From positions 7,424,637 through 7,488,636 of the forward strand of contig JABAKD010000006.1 in the NCBI GenBank assembly GCA_012845835.1: 64,000 nucleotides of DNA, written 5' to 3'. Shown piece by piece: positions 1-10,233 of this stretch. The position numbers and the translations under genes were made by a program. The stretch's first letter is position 1, and every line of letters begins with the position of its first letter. The notes below the pieces were generated by a model. That model did no database searches, was not told the DNA's origin, and saw only the letters and a list, made by a program, of their open reading frames with translations. The DNA comes from Undaria pinnatifida (taxonomy: Eukaryota > Sar > Phaeophyceae > Laminariales > Alariaceae).

Positions 1-408
1 CCAGCAGAGCTGGTGACTCGAGCGTTGTAGGACCTTGCCGTTGTGGCGAGCAAAACGTACCCTCAATCTCGGCGGTGGGCAGGATTGCTTCCCCCCATGA
101 CGGTGTCGACGGATGTCCGCGCCCGACGGACATTGGTCGACCGCACAGCAGTACTGTACGGCAACCACAGAGGAGCCGAGAGACCGCGTCACAGCCCACA
201 GTTTCCTGGACGGACCTACAGTACCGGTATTATACTGCAGGCCGGAGTTGACTCTCTCGTGCGTATATTGATACGCGACACGTACCCGGGAGTGTTATGA
301 GCTATAGCTGCATTTTTCCCATGGGCGGGAAGATATTAAAAGTTTTTCGCCACGGTTGCGGTTGCGGTACAGGATCGCTGGTGCGATTCCAGTGCCAGGA
401 GGCCAACA
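1..408. other. Unassigned sequence
   Basis: No gene, RNA or repeat is recognised here. A short open frame at 43-300 has no recognisable motif and no splice or coding context, so it is not called. Confidence 0.4.
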
Positions 409-411
409 GGC

Positions 412-738
412 ACGTGCTACGGTAGATGTGCCCCATATTTTTTTTAGGAATCCTCACTTGAGCTCTAGTAGTCACCAGAAAGCCGATTTCGGAGAAAAAG
501 AAAGGTTTTACCTGATGAGCAATCTCACTGCCAAGGTATGCAACCAAACATTTTTGCAAACAAGAATGAAATTCCGACGATTTTGGGTTAACCCCTTTAC
601 AACTGGAAACCCGATTTTGGGGACAAAATTACTTGGATTTAGTATAGGGAGGGGTTCGGGGGCTCTAAAGGGGTTAAGGAGCCCCATCGGTCAGAAACCG
701 TTTCAGCCAAAATGTGCTACCTCTGTCGTAGCACGCGT
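412..738 (-). mobile_element. MITE family A, copy 1 (TIR element, carries a nested insertion)
   Basis: The left end begins CACGTGCTACGG (411-422) and the right end is the inverted version CTGTCGTAGCACGCGT (723-738). The subterminal sequences match the copies at 14395-14660 and 54788-55027: a GAAACGGTTTCTGA-like block, then a GTCGGAAT-like block. It has no coding capacity. A second, smaller element sits inside it at 592-673. Relative to the 54788 copy this one is inverted. No clear target-site duplication was found, so the superfamily is open. Confidence 0.75.
592..673. mobile_element. 82-bp piggyBac-type micro-MITE bounded by TTAA
   Basis: TTAA at 588-591 is followed by CCCCTTTA, and TAAAGGGG is followed by TTAA at 674-677, giving 8-bp terminal inverted repeats between duplicated TTAA sites. 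The host MITE copy at 14395-14660 shows the empty site: the homologous position (14466-14469) has a single TTAA with the same flanks. TTAA target duplication is the hallmark of the piggyBac superfamily, so mobilisation by a piggyBac-type transposase is inferred. Confidence 0.75.
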
Positions 739-739
739 C

Positions 740-2009
740 AAAATAGGCAACGTTCGACGTGGAACCGATGACCGGTCATGCTGGACGGAGGTAGTGAAAC
801 TAAAGCCCAGCCCACAGTTTCTGCACCAAAACTAGTAACCTACAGACAGAAAATACGGCTGTCTCAAGCAAGCGCTGTTAATACCTACGGCTGACATCAT
901 CCGACCGTCCAACCAAAATAATCAAGCAGTGCACTGAGGAACAGTACACCAACGTTGGCGCTGTGAAAATACACTCGGTAGTTGTACTGCTGTCGGCAGC
1001 GCGAGGGTGAGGGCGCGCGGGGGCTCTCTCGACATGGGTTCAGTCGACGGCCCTTGGTGCAATCCCCGTGCAGGGAGGACTTCATTCAGCAGCAGACGGC
1101 GATCGGGTCGAGCTGTAAAAGCCGGTATGATTCGATCCCCATAGCTCCATACGATATAGGGTTGAGACGAGGTCAGCATGTTTTGTGCGATACACCGTCC
1201 TCGACGGAAACTGCATATGATCGTTTGGATTAATACCTTAACGGTCCTTACATATACGTCCAAAGTGGTACCTAGTATATCGCAAGATCCATATCAATGT
1301 ACAAAACATCCCCGAGGATGTGCCCAGAATGTCCCCTGACGACCACTGGGCGCCACAAGCCTGACTGGCCTTCTTGAAATGCGTCAGGGAGTGCTCAGGC
1401 TCGTCGAGCGAGCGGCGTGGCGCATGTTAACCGATCACCTGGCTCTGGCCTCGGGCTGGGGGCACTTAAGAGTCTGGCCTGATAGAGATGGAACCAACGA
1501 TGCCAATGGACTAGCGGTCCCCTCGCTGGCGATGTTGGGACCGTGGATGGTCATCCCGACGAACGGTAGACCACGCAGAAGGAAGCTCGAAGCACTCGGC
1601 GTGAACGGTCAGACGCCTGCCACGATAATAGCAGTAGCACTTGAACACCAAATTATTTCTGGCAGACCGGGTTCCTCAAACCAAGCTATTCCCCAGTGTC
1701 TTCTTTGGACTGTCTAATTTGTTTTTTATAATATTTTTGTTCATTTTCTTAACCTAGAATATAGGCAATGGGATTGTTATTACCTGGTACTAACAATTTG
1801 CTAAAAGTCATGTTTGCGTGTGATAAACGGTGGTTTATCGAGCGAGGAGCCACAGAAAAAACAGGCGCAATCCCTATCGCACTTTTCGTAGCATGCATCA
1901 CCGGTCATATCGTTTTCGACAGGCCTTTGCACGGGTCGGATCACTTCTCGCGGGTCGAATCGGGTTAGGGTGGTCGGCCCGATTTGATCCGTGAGATTCC
2001 AAACACTTC
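740..2009. other. Unassigned region before the pentanucleotide satellite
   Basis: A 112-codon open frame at 1379-1717 (+) has plausible amino-acid composition but no family signature that I recognise. Out-of-frame fragments around it hint at an old transposon-derived coding piece. No RNA gene or dispersed repeat is recognised. Confidence 0.35.
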
Positions 2010-2011
2010 CT

Positions 2012-2262
2012 GACCCGACCCGACCCGACCTGACCCGACCCGACCGACCCGACCCGACCCGACCCGACCCGACCCGACCGACCCGACCCGACCCGACCCG
2101 ACCCGACCCGACCCGACCCGACCCGACCCGACCCGACCCGACCCGACCCGACCCGACCCGACCCGACCCGACCCGACCCGACCCGACCCGACCCGACCCG
2201 ACCCGACCCGACCCGACCCGACCCGACCCGACCCGACCCGATCCGACCCGACCCGACCCGCT
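2012..2262. repeat. (CCCGA)n pentanucleotide satellite
   Basis: About 250 bp of nearly perfect CCCGA (TCGGG on the minus strand), with a few one-unit slips near 2040-2085. The long open frames across it on both strands are artefacts of a 5-bp unit read as a 15-bp codon cycle. The G-rich strand has regularly spaced GGG runs and could form G-quadruplexes. Confidence 0.97.
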
Positions 2263-2515
2263 CCACCCCACCCCACCCCACTCCACCCCACCCCACCCCA
2301 ACCCACCCCACTCCACCCCACCCCACCCCATCCCACCCCACCCCACCCCATCCCCCACCCCACCCCACCCCACCCCACCCCACCCCACCCCACCCCACCC
2401 CACCCCACCCCACCCCACCCCACCCCACCCCACCCCACCCCACCCTACCCCCCACCCCACCCCACCCCACCCGACCCGACCCGACCTCACCCCACCCCAC
2501 CCCACCCCACCCGCG
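2263..2515. repeat. (CCCCA)n pentanucleotide satellite, continuous with (CCCGA)n
   Basis: The CCCGA array changes within one or two units to CCCCA, with scattered CTCCA, CATCCCA and CCCTA variants. A short patch of CCCGA returns near 2470-2486. The repeat period does not change, so the two arrays differ by one substitution in the unit. Confidence 0.96.
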
Positions 2516-2924
2516 GGCATGATCATGACCAGTGAAAAGCCCTGGTTATCGGGGGGTGTGTGGCGACAGAGGGCCAGCCCACGCATGTGACGGCAGCGCG
2601 GGAGCATGACTTGTCAACTCCGAGTAGTGGGTGGGGAACGGGCACCCCAGTCGAGGTGATGGGCCTCCCGCCTCTCTCGACGCAACGATCGCGACCACTT
2701 ACAGCCGCAGGCCAATGTCTACGGAGGTGAGGGGGCTATTTCGTGCCCTTTCTTGCCACTTGGGCTAGGTGCAGGATATCACAGTAAATGCGCACCATCG
2801 CCACTGACCCACAGCCAGCATTGACTGTGGTCGAGCGGTTATGTTGACACTTGACCAGATCACAATCCGGGGTCCACCGCGCGTGATTCCGAGTCACTGC
2901 TTAGTAAGGCCCCAAAAATGACCC

Positions 2925-3115
2925 CCCCTACCGTTGCGACTCGCCGAACACCTTACGGCGCTTCGCGCTTGGTGCAAGCAATGTCTGCCTGGTTGGTGAA
3001 AACCCGAGGTGCTCCGTCCCGGCATAGTAGGGATGCGACGGTCTATGGTCATACGACTATGACCATGCACAGACTGAGTACACCCCCCCCCCCGTCCCTC
3101 CTACCGCAGCCATGA
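2925..3115 (+). repeat. Dispersed repeat shared with the interior of the 63.0-63.7 kb TIR element
   Basis: This stretch matches about 63390-63550, including TCGGCGCAAGCA-like, GTCCCGGCATAGTA and GGTCTATGGTCATAC blocks and a terminal C-run. It is probably a truncated or diverged copy of the same transposon; I could not see both inverted termini here. Confidence 0.6.
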
Positions 3116-3359
3116 TCATCATGATTTGCGGATTCCTAACGTTGCTGAAAACCCCAGCCTGCCTTTCCTAGTGCTCTTTTTCTTGTTAGGTGTCCTGTAC
3201 TGTATGGAAGGGCCCACGCTTATGCACGGGGAAGACCAGCAGGCAAATGTAAAACCTCGCTCGAACGTCGGAGTGCCAAAGCTGGTAATGTAGTTGCCGT
3301 GCGCAGATTTATTAAACACTACATGGTATCCTGGTATTGTCTTTGTTCAATCACGCGGT

Positions 3360-3490
3360 TGAGGTTGACCCCGGTGCTACAGTAGCTAGCAGCAAGGGGA
3401 GGCGCCAACCTCTATCCTTCATGAGGACATACACACCCGGTAACGCGCGCGATCGAAGCATCACACACAAAGGTCGAGATCGTGGAGCCT
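3360..3490 (+). repeat. R1 dispersed repeat, partial diverged copy
   Basis: Similar in order to 8650-8800: a GTTGACC block, a GGGGAGNCGCC block, TATCCTTNATGAGGAC, then CGCGCGATCG and ATCACACACA. The flanking C-rich half of R1 is missing. Confidence 0.65.
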
Positions 3491-4489
3491 AGGCGGTGTT
3501 GTTGCAGACCCAGCCGGAGGCGTTCCGTCTTCTCGCGAAGCACATGGGTTACACATGCCACCATGGGCGTTTCTCCGGCCCACGGATCCCATTGGCCACC
3601 CATGGGAACCCATGGGCAATCCTTGGGTTGCCCATGGATCACCACGGATCACGATGGTTTAGTAATGGTTACCCATGGGTCGATAGCAATAATGGCACTG
3701 GTGGGTCACCCACGGGTCACCCATGGATCACCCATGGATCACCCATGCGTTGCCCATGGGTTACCCATGCATCACCACGGGTCAACCAGGGCTTAGTGAT
3801 GGTAGGCCATGTATTGCATTTGGATCATCAGTAGTGATAGCTCATGGGTCACCCGTAGGTTGCCCATCGGTTGCCCATCGTTGCCAATAGGTTGTTCTCT
3901 CGGTCCATGGGTCTCCCATGAGTCACTCATGGGCAATCCATGGGCAGCATGGGTTACCAATGAGTCACCGTGGATCACCGGTGACTTAGTGTTGGTAGGC
4001 CATGATGAGTTGCCCATGGGTTATAGTGATGGCCCATGGGTTACCAACGGGTTTCCCATACGTTTCAGTGGGTCATCCATGTCTTAGTGGTGATAACCAT
4101 TGGGTTGCTCATGGATCGATAAAGTGATAGCTCATAATGGGTCAACCATGAGTCACCGATGGATGGGTTGCCCATGGGATGCCCATGGGTTGTTCTCCTA
4201 AGGGTAGCTTACCACTTCATACTCGAAAAAGTGGTTGGTATATACGCTCAGAATGGTATCTAGTATCCCTATCCGTACCCTTAGCTCTGGCTGCATCATA
4301 CTCAATCAATCAATGTAGGGTTATTCCCCTTGGTCGCATGGACTACACAGTGTGGCTGAACAATTTTCTTCGATAGCTCGTAAGCTCTCCCTAGCTCTTC
4401 TCGTGCATTGGTATCCCATCCATGTGGATCGCCCATTATGACTAATTGTGGTGGTAGCCCATGGGCTGCCCATTGGTCGAAAGTGATAG

Positions 4490-4859
4490 TGTTGAGGAAT
4501 TAGTGAGGTATTAGTCCGTTTGACCACTTGCAACTGGCTAGCCAATAGCTTACCCAAACCAAGCCTTATAACACTCTTCCCCCCTGAAACGGCGGGATAG
4601 CAGGTCGGCCGGATATACGGCGGACCTGTCAATATAAGCCGTTTCCTTTCCTGGGGACACCAGGGAGAGGTTTTTTCAAGTTCGACATGGGGAAAATCTG
4701 AAAAGTTTATTATTGTGGATGGTGGGGATCGAACCCACGACCCAAAAACCCATGGTCCTGCCGACGACGCCATTTGTTGAGGAATTAGTGGGGTATTATT
4801 CCGTTTGACCACTTGCAACTGGTTAACCAATAGCTTACCCAAAGCTAAGCCCTATTACA
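4490..4859 (-). mobile_element. Small LTR element (TRIM-like), copy 1, with internal tRNA-like sequence
   Basis: Direct terminal repeats lie at 4490-4573 and 4775-4859. On the plus strand they start TGTT and end ACA. The element sits between two ATAG tetranucleotides (4486-4489 and 4860-4863), read as a 4-bp target duplication. In the minus orientation the order is canonical: LTR, then AATGGCGTCGTCG as a primer-binding-site candidate, a tRNA-like segment, a spacer, a purine run AGGGGGGAAGAG, then the second LTR. There is no coding capacity. It splits the CCATGG array, so it is younger than that array. Confidence 0.85.
4716..4774 (-). other. tRNA-like segment inside the small LTR element
   Basis: On the minus strand the segment ends with a perfect T-arm, GTGGG-TTCGATC-CCCAC, containing a Pol III B-box (GGTTCGATCCC). 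An A-box-like TGGCGTCGTCGG lies about 40 nt upstream. The D-arm and acceptor stem are not intact, so it is not a functional tRNA gene. The same segment is present in the other copies of this element. Confidence 0.7.
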
Positions 4860-5411
4860 ATAGTCCATGGGTCACCCATGGGTCACCCAAGACTTAGTGG
4901 TGGTAGCCCATGGGTTTCCCATGGGTTGCCCATAGGTCACCCATAGCCCACCACGAGTCGCCCATGGGCTATGCATAGCACAACAAACACATGGATCATC
5001 CATGAGTAGCCTGTTAGAAGCGCGTCAGTTGTCCATGGGTTTCCCATGGATTATCACAAGTAACCCATGGGCCATACATGGGTAGCCAGTGGGTTACCGG
5101 TGGACCTCACATGGGTCGCCAATGGATCGTCCATGGGTTACCCATGGGTTGTCCACGGGTTGCCCGCAGGTTGCCCATGCGTCATGGGTTGCCCATGACT
5201 TTATTTTGGTGGCTGCCCATGGATAGTACGTGGGTGAGCCATATGTTGCCCATGTGTTGCCGATGATACGGTGGTGCTAGCCCATGGATAGCCCTTAGAT
5301 TGCCCATGGGCAATCCATGGGCAACCCATGGGTTTTTCATGGGCCGCACATGGCTTTCCAAGGGTATCCCGTGGAAGCGTGCCGAAAATGCCTGGCACCA
5401 AAAGTGAAAAT

Positions 5412-5780
5412 CGTGTGAATATTTATATATTTCTTAATTCCATATTTATTATCCTCGCACTACTCTCGCCCTCCGTCCCAATAGTAACTCAGATCCGGGG
5501 TCACATTTCACACAGAGGGTCCTCCTCCCCCCTCCCCACTACGGTACTTGCCTTCACTTTTATCGCCAGAAGAACTCAGCATTTTTTCCCCTCGACGACT
5601 TGCGTCGAATTGTACCTACCAACGCTGCTAGGCGCTCTCAGCAGTTAGTTGATGATCTCTATTTTTGTTTTTGCATTTTTGCAAATAAAAGACAAAATCT
5701 CACCTCGGTGGGAATCGGTTGGGAACCGAAGTCAAGGACCAACGCTAGAAGCAATCGAGGCTAACCAGGGGCGACCGGTC
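5412..5780 (-). mobile_element. SINE-2, minus-strand copy
   Basis: Read on the minus strand it starts GACCGGTCGCCCCTGG, a tRNA-related head. A body shared with the copy at 46660-46995 follows, with blocks TTATTTGCAAAAATGCA, GAGAGCGCC and GACCCCGGATCTGAGTTACT, then an AT-rich tail. The head here is about 20 bp longer than in the 46.7 kb copy. No protein is encoded; mobilisation by a LINE in trans is inferred from the class. Confidence 0.8.
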
Positions 5781-8394
5781 TATAGACTATACATCACCCT
5801 AAACCCTACCAGGTAGAGTTTTCGGGGCTTTCTAGTTATCGGGTCGGGACACGATCTCGCGGGATCGAGCCGTCCCAAGATTGCACGGGACGGGACAGGA
5901 AGGGACACGGTGAGCACGGCACGGCAGGGGACGGGACTGGGCCATCACGTGATTGCAGGGGATGATTGGGTTGGGCGTACGATGGTGCATGCACACACAG
6001 TACATACATGGTGCATGGCGCGCGCCCTGAACGTTCTACGGCATGCACCATGGTACACATCCGTGACCATCCGTGGTGCGCTCATTCCATGGTGGTGCCA
6101 TGACACCATGATGTACACTCCATCTTCTACTCGTGGCTGCCAAATACGCCCGTTCATACCGTCTCAAGTGTGGCAGTTCTCAGAGGTTGGGGGTGGCGCC
6201 GGGGGGGCGGTCTTCAAAGTGTAGTAGTTGGTGAGACTGGTGCTTCCGCAGGTTGTGTGGTATGTCTCCTTGCCAATACGCCTCATCTCAGTGATGTGTG
6301 TTCTGTTTCGGTAGCCCACCATTTATTTCCCGACGACTGTTATTGTTCCCACAACCCAACTTTTCCTCTTGGTTTTTTGCGTCTTCGCGTGTCATACAGT
6401 TTTCAAGTTTCAGCCCACACTCGGGTTTTGATGTTTGATGGTTTCATATCTGTTTCTTTTTGGCCCAAATCCGTTTGGTAATCGCCAACACCCTACCAGG
6501 TATTATTTTGGCGGCGTTGTCGTTTGATCGGTTTGTTCGGTACTTGGTGGGTCTGTTCGACGAGAACCACACAAAAGCACCAAAACGAACATGGCAGTTT
6601 CACCAAGTTTAGTCGGTCCACATTATGTGATTGGACAAGAGGTCCCACCGCGTGTATAGCTTTTGAGCTCCGACTGTTTACGACGTTTTGACATTTCTGC
6701 GCGCGTGCTTTCCCGGTTCCCTCTATTCACTACTATATCGGTACGCTGTGATCCCTGCTTCTTCAGGTATGTGCGTGGCAAGCTTTGTCTCTTTGTGCCT
6801 TGTTGACGACAGCGAATCGCCCAGAGACGGGGAAGATAGCACTGTAAGAAAATTCTGGACCTGCCTGTACAGTATAGACACATTATGGTCGATCCTAACG
6901 AATAGTAGTGACAGTTGAGTTGTTTCCGCTCTTTTTTTCTACGGAGTGTTCAGTACCATGTGAAACACAAACGGGATATTTCTGCTTTTTTAGAATGAGT
7001 ACCAAGATATCATAGAGGGGTTCAGCCAGTTCCCTTAGAAAACCTACACCTGACACAGAACCACCCCCAAGGCTGAGGTGTTATTGCTGATTATTGCATC
7101 ATGTGCTCTCGTTTTCACCACCGACGCTTGGCGACTCCAGCAAACCGCTCTGCATCTCACGCCATGGCGGCGGTGGATATCGTGACACAAAACAGCAGAA
7201 AAAAATACATTTTTCCCACGACCACAAGGACTTAGGCTAGCCACGTACCACAGGCAGCCACTTGCGCGAGTATGGCTTTGAACCGCAGAAGTAGGGTGCC
7301 TAACAGCAAGCTCCTTGCCGTAGTCGTCTGTCCCATCATTACAGCAGCCGCGCCTAGGGCAATGATCCTTGTGATGGTCGTTCTGGAGGCAGCCTAGTGG
7401 CATATAGGTAGGTAGAGATATCCGTGCCGTAGGCGTGAATATAGACTAGACTATATCATCAGTTTCGTCGCGCGACTCGTATTGATTACACCCAAAGTTA
7501 TGGACTTCTGTTATTGGCTTGCCCCTTGGTCTTCTTCTACTTTATGGGAACGCATTCTTAGTTGCTCGACGTTGAACTTCATGCTGCACATTGAAGGGTG
7601 ACAAACCTAAACCCTGGTAATAGCCAAGCACGCGTTTGCCCTCAACGAGTTGATTCGATCGGCTACATCGGCGAGGTGTCTTTGACGGCTCGACGAAGGG
7701 GGCTAGGTGAACCCGCGCGCTTTCTGCAATGGCCCCCGGTCTGCCGATGACCTTGTGGGTACGACACTGGTCTGTCTTGTGCGCTTGCACGATAATCTCG
7801 TCGGGGCACAAAGCAAGAGAAAAGCTTAGCACACACCACTACTGCAGAGGAATCAGAGGTGGCGGTATTGTACTGATATACTAGAGAGTAGCATATACTC
7901 GCAGAGGAAACCGGGAAAACACGCGAGCAGAATATCTCAAAACTATTACCTGATACACCAGGCTCACTCAATATAATAGGCGTTCAAACCTGTCAGAAAA
8001 ACGTCAGCTGTGAGTTCGACGAGTTGAGTTGTCGATAATCATCTTTGCAAGAGAGCTGCGTGTTTTGGTCAAATTGTTAGACAAACGTCAGCTGTAAGTA
8101 CGAATGATTGAGTGCACTGGTTTGATACACAGCTGTGGAAGCTGCGTGATACGTCAGACACGCCCGGCGGTCTCAATCAACGGAAAAAAGAGGTGATGAG
8201 TAATGTTATTATTATTAATACATGCTTTCCTGTGTACCTATTAATAGGCGAAATGGTTGAAAAAACACGATAATAATGTGTATATCTGGTACCAAGGGAC
8301 CAAGAGTGGTATCGCGCAAATAGAACACCGCAATCATACACGCGGTGGGGCCTCATGTCCAACCAGACTTTGATGCAATCAAACACCGATATAT
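5781..8394. other. Unassigned intergenic sequence
   Basis: Contains a GGGAC-rich low-complexity patch (5850-5945) and an 11-bp inverted repeat, ATGGTGCATGC at about 5981 and GCATGCACCAT at about 6041. Two short direct repeats of AAACGTCAGCTGT occur near 8000 and 8090. Open frames on both strands are short and mutually overlapping. No gene is recognised. Confidence 0.4.
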
Positions 8395-8840
8395 ATATAA
8401 AACCGTCAGATTTATCCCCTCAAAAGGATTTATAGCTTACATGCACAAATTGCCCCCTTCCCCCCCCTCCAAACCCGCTCGCTTTTGATCAACACCAGGC
8501 CCCCACGTCCTTCAAAACTCCGCCCCACCCCCCTCACCGGTTATTCGACTTACAAGATTCACTTGATAAAAGGATACATTTCCCTTCACAGCTTTCAGAT
8601 TTTGTCCCCCTCAGAAACGGGTTTTATAGTTTCCGCGCACAGACTGACTAGAATCATCCTGTTGACCCTGATAGCTACACTGTAGTTGTAAGGGGAGTCG
8701 CCGACCTATATCCTTAATGAGGACACACAACTCGTAATGCGCGCGATCGGAGTATCACACACAGCTTGCAAAGATGAGTTTCGACGAAATCTTCGATCTC
8801 ACAGCTGGAGTGTATTTTCATTTTTTTATAATATATTATA
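8395..8840 (+). repeat. R1 dispersed repeat, near-complete copy
   Basis: Reference copy of the commonest repeat in the window. Order on the plus strand: a C-rich block, CCGGTTATTCGACTTAC, TTTTGTCCCCCTCAGAAACGG, CATCCTGTTGACCCTGATAG, GTAGTTGTAAGGGGAGTCGC, TATCCTTAATGAGGACACAC, GCGCGATCGGAGTATCACAC, and an end at ACAGCTGGAGTGTATTTTCA plus AT-rich sequence. No coding capacity. A SINE abuts its right end. Confidence 0.9.
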
Positions 8841-9157
8841 GACCGGTCGCCCAAGTGGCGTATCAGGTTATCCTCGAGCCTGGTATAGGTCAGTTTCGTG
8901 AGTTCGAGCCCCGCCGAGTGCATACTCGTTGAGATTCGTTGGGACTTTTTCTTGTGGACAAATTGACTTGCGGAAAGCGCGAGAGCGTGAGTTAGCAACA
9001 CTCGATGAACAATCGACGAGCAGTGGGATTGCTGACCCCTATGCGCGATAAAAATTGAAGGCAAGAACCGGGGAGGAGAAGGGATGGCACCTGTGACCAC
9101 GGCTTGTCCAGGACCTGGAAGGTAAAAGTGTGCAAAAAAATATATATATATATATAT
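8841..9157 (+). mobile_element. SINE-1, full-length copy
   Basis: It begins GACCGGTCGCCCAAGTGG. The A-box-like element is TGGCGTATCAGG and the B-box is GAGTTCGAGCC, as in a tRNA-derived Pol III promoter. The body is shared with 18078-18390 and with 16378-16512 (inverted), and includes CGATGAACANTCGACGAGCA and GTGACCACGGCTTGTCCAG. The tail is an A-run followed by (TA)n. The B-box, tail and multiple copies support the SINE call. Confidence 0.85.
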
Positions 9158-10011
9158 GCACGCCGAATGAGGTAATAATGTAGACTAATATTATAGTTGA
9201 AGGTGAAGACAACAATCACGAAATATAGTATATATATATGCTCCGGATAGTGGCGCAATAATTTTAGCACGTGCTGCGGCAATTTCGGTCGGGGTATATT
9301 AGAGTCTCAGGAAGCCGCGGTGGTGGTGAGACGATCTTTCTAGGAGAACGTGCGGAACGTTCCCGAATGTTCTAGAATTTGTGTTCAGACGCAAGTAGGC
9401 AGGTTGGGTTCAGAGCATTGTGACCCACATCTACCTAGTAATTTTTCCCACGAATTCCTAAAATCACTCTCGAACTGTTCCGAGTGACTGACGTATCCCC
9501 TAGTGACATACCTTATATCGTAGAAACCTGTGTTTCAGGCGGATCGTTCTATCGGAGAAGAATTTTCTTTCTTCTTTTTGGTTGGCGAGAAAATCGCGAT
9601 TCCGTCGAGGTTTTGCCAGATTTTGTTATGTTTTATTTGGTCGAGTGTGAGTTTTTTTTTTTTTTTTAAAGACCGGTTTTGAGCGTATCACGTCGAGGGT
9701 TACGCGGCGACCCAGCTCACAACTTTTTTTTCGCTGAGATACAACGGAGAAATGGGCAGAAAACCTCATTCCAGGTGGCCTCAGAGTTAGTTTTTTGGGG
9801 GAGAAACGCACTGATAGACTTCGATAAACTCAACGGATTAGGGCGAATTGGACCTGCACTTAGGGGCGTTTTTTTTTTTTTTTTAAACAAAATATTTGAA
9901 GGAGATATTGCCCGTGACGCTGAGCACTGTCTCTTTGTCACTGTGCCGGAAGAGGGCCCGCGTGTCCTGGCTGTACATCTATGCCTACAGCCATGGGCTT
10001 GATTTGAGGGC
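9158..10011. other. Unassigned sequence with two long T-runs
   Basis: T-runs at about 9652-9667 and 9870-9884 are each followed by AAA and bracket about 200 bp. No gene or repeat family is recognised. Introns or 5' exons of the fragment at 10012 could lie here, but I cannot define them. Confidence 0.35.
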
Positions 10012-10233
10012 TGCTTGCAAACCCGGGACCTCAAGAAGTGGACGAGCCAACGCTCGCCCACCGACACGGCCGACAACGTGCTGCTGGCTCGTGGCCAAGC
10101 GACAACCCCGGAGGAGCGCAAGGCCAAAGAGCAGGCCGCCTTTGCCGCTGCCAAGGAGGCCAAGAAAAAGTCTAACGAGGCTGCCGATAAGATGTTGAAC
10201 AGCTTCACAGCGGCAAAACTCGCAGCCACCTGA
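10012..10233 (+). CDS. Candidate terminal exon of an unidentified Lys/Ala-rich protein
   Basis: An open frame with no ATG runs to TGA at 10231-10233. It encodes LKKWTSQRSPTDTADN, then a strongly helical Lys/Glu/Ala-rich stretch (PEERKAKEQAAFAAAKEAKK) and the ending MLNSFTAAKLAAT. The GC-rich third positions differ from the AT-rich surroundings, which is why I regard it as coding. A stop lies in frame at 10000-10002, so the exon probably starts at an acceptor near 10008 (TTTGAG followed by GGC). The upstream exons are not identified. It could be a gene's last exon or a relic captured by a transposon. Function is unknown. Confidence 0.35.
   Translation, partial: CLQTRDLKKWTSQRSPTDTADNVLLARGQATTPEERKAKEQAAFAAAKEAKKKSNEAADKMLNSFTAAKLAAT

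Larger units (their letters stand above)
3540..5395. repeat. CCATGG-rich degenerate minisatellite (split by an LTR element)
   Basis: The region is built from short variants of a unit like GGGTTRCCCAT, so that the palindrome ACCCATGGGT and the hexamer CCATGG recur dozens of times. Unit order is irregular and spacing drifts. The array is interrupted at 4490-4859 by a small LTR element and continues afterwards. Open frames here, rich in His, Gly, Pro, Met and Trp, are repeat artefacts. Confidence 0.9.

Noticed and set aside
1801-2607. 268-codon Gly/Trp/Arg-rich minus-strand frame and overlapping frames
   Set aside because: They follow the 5-bp satellite; all frames stay open because the unit lacks stop codons.
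3540-5395. CRISPR array
   Set aside because: The units are degenerate, contiguous and without unique spacers, and the genome is eukaryotic.
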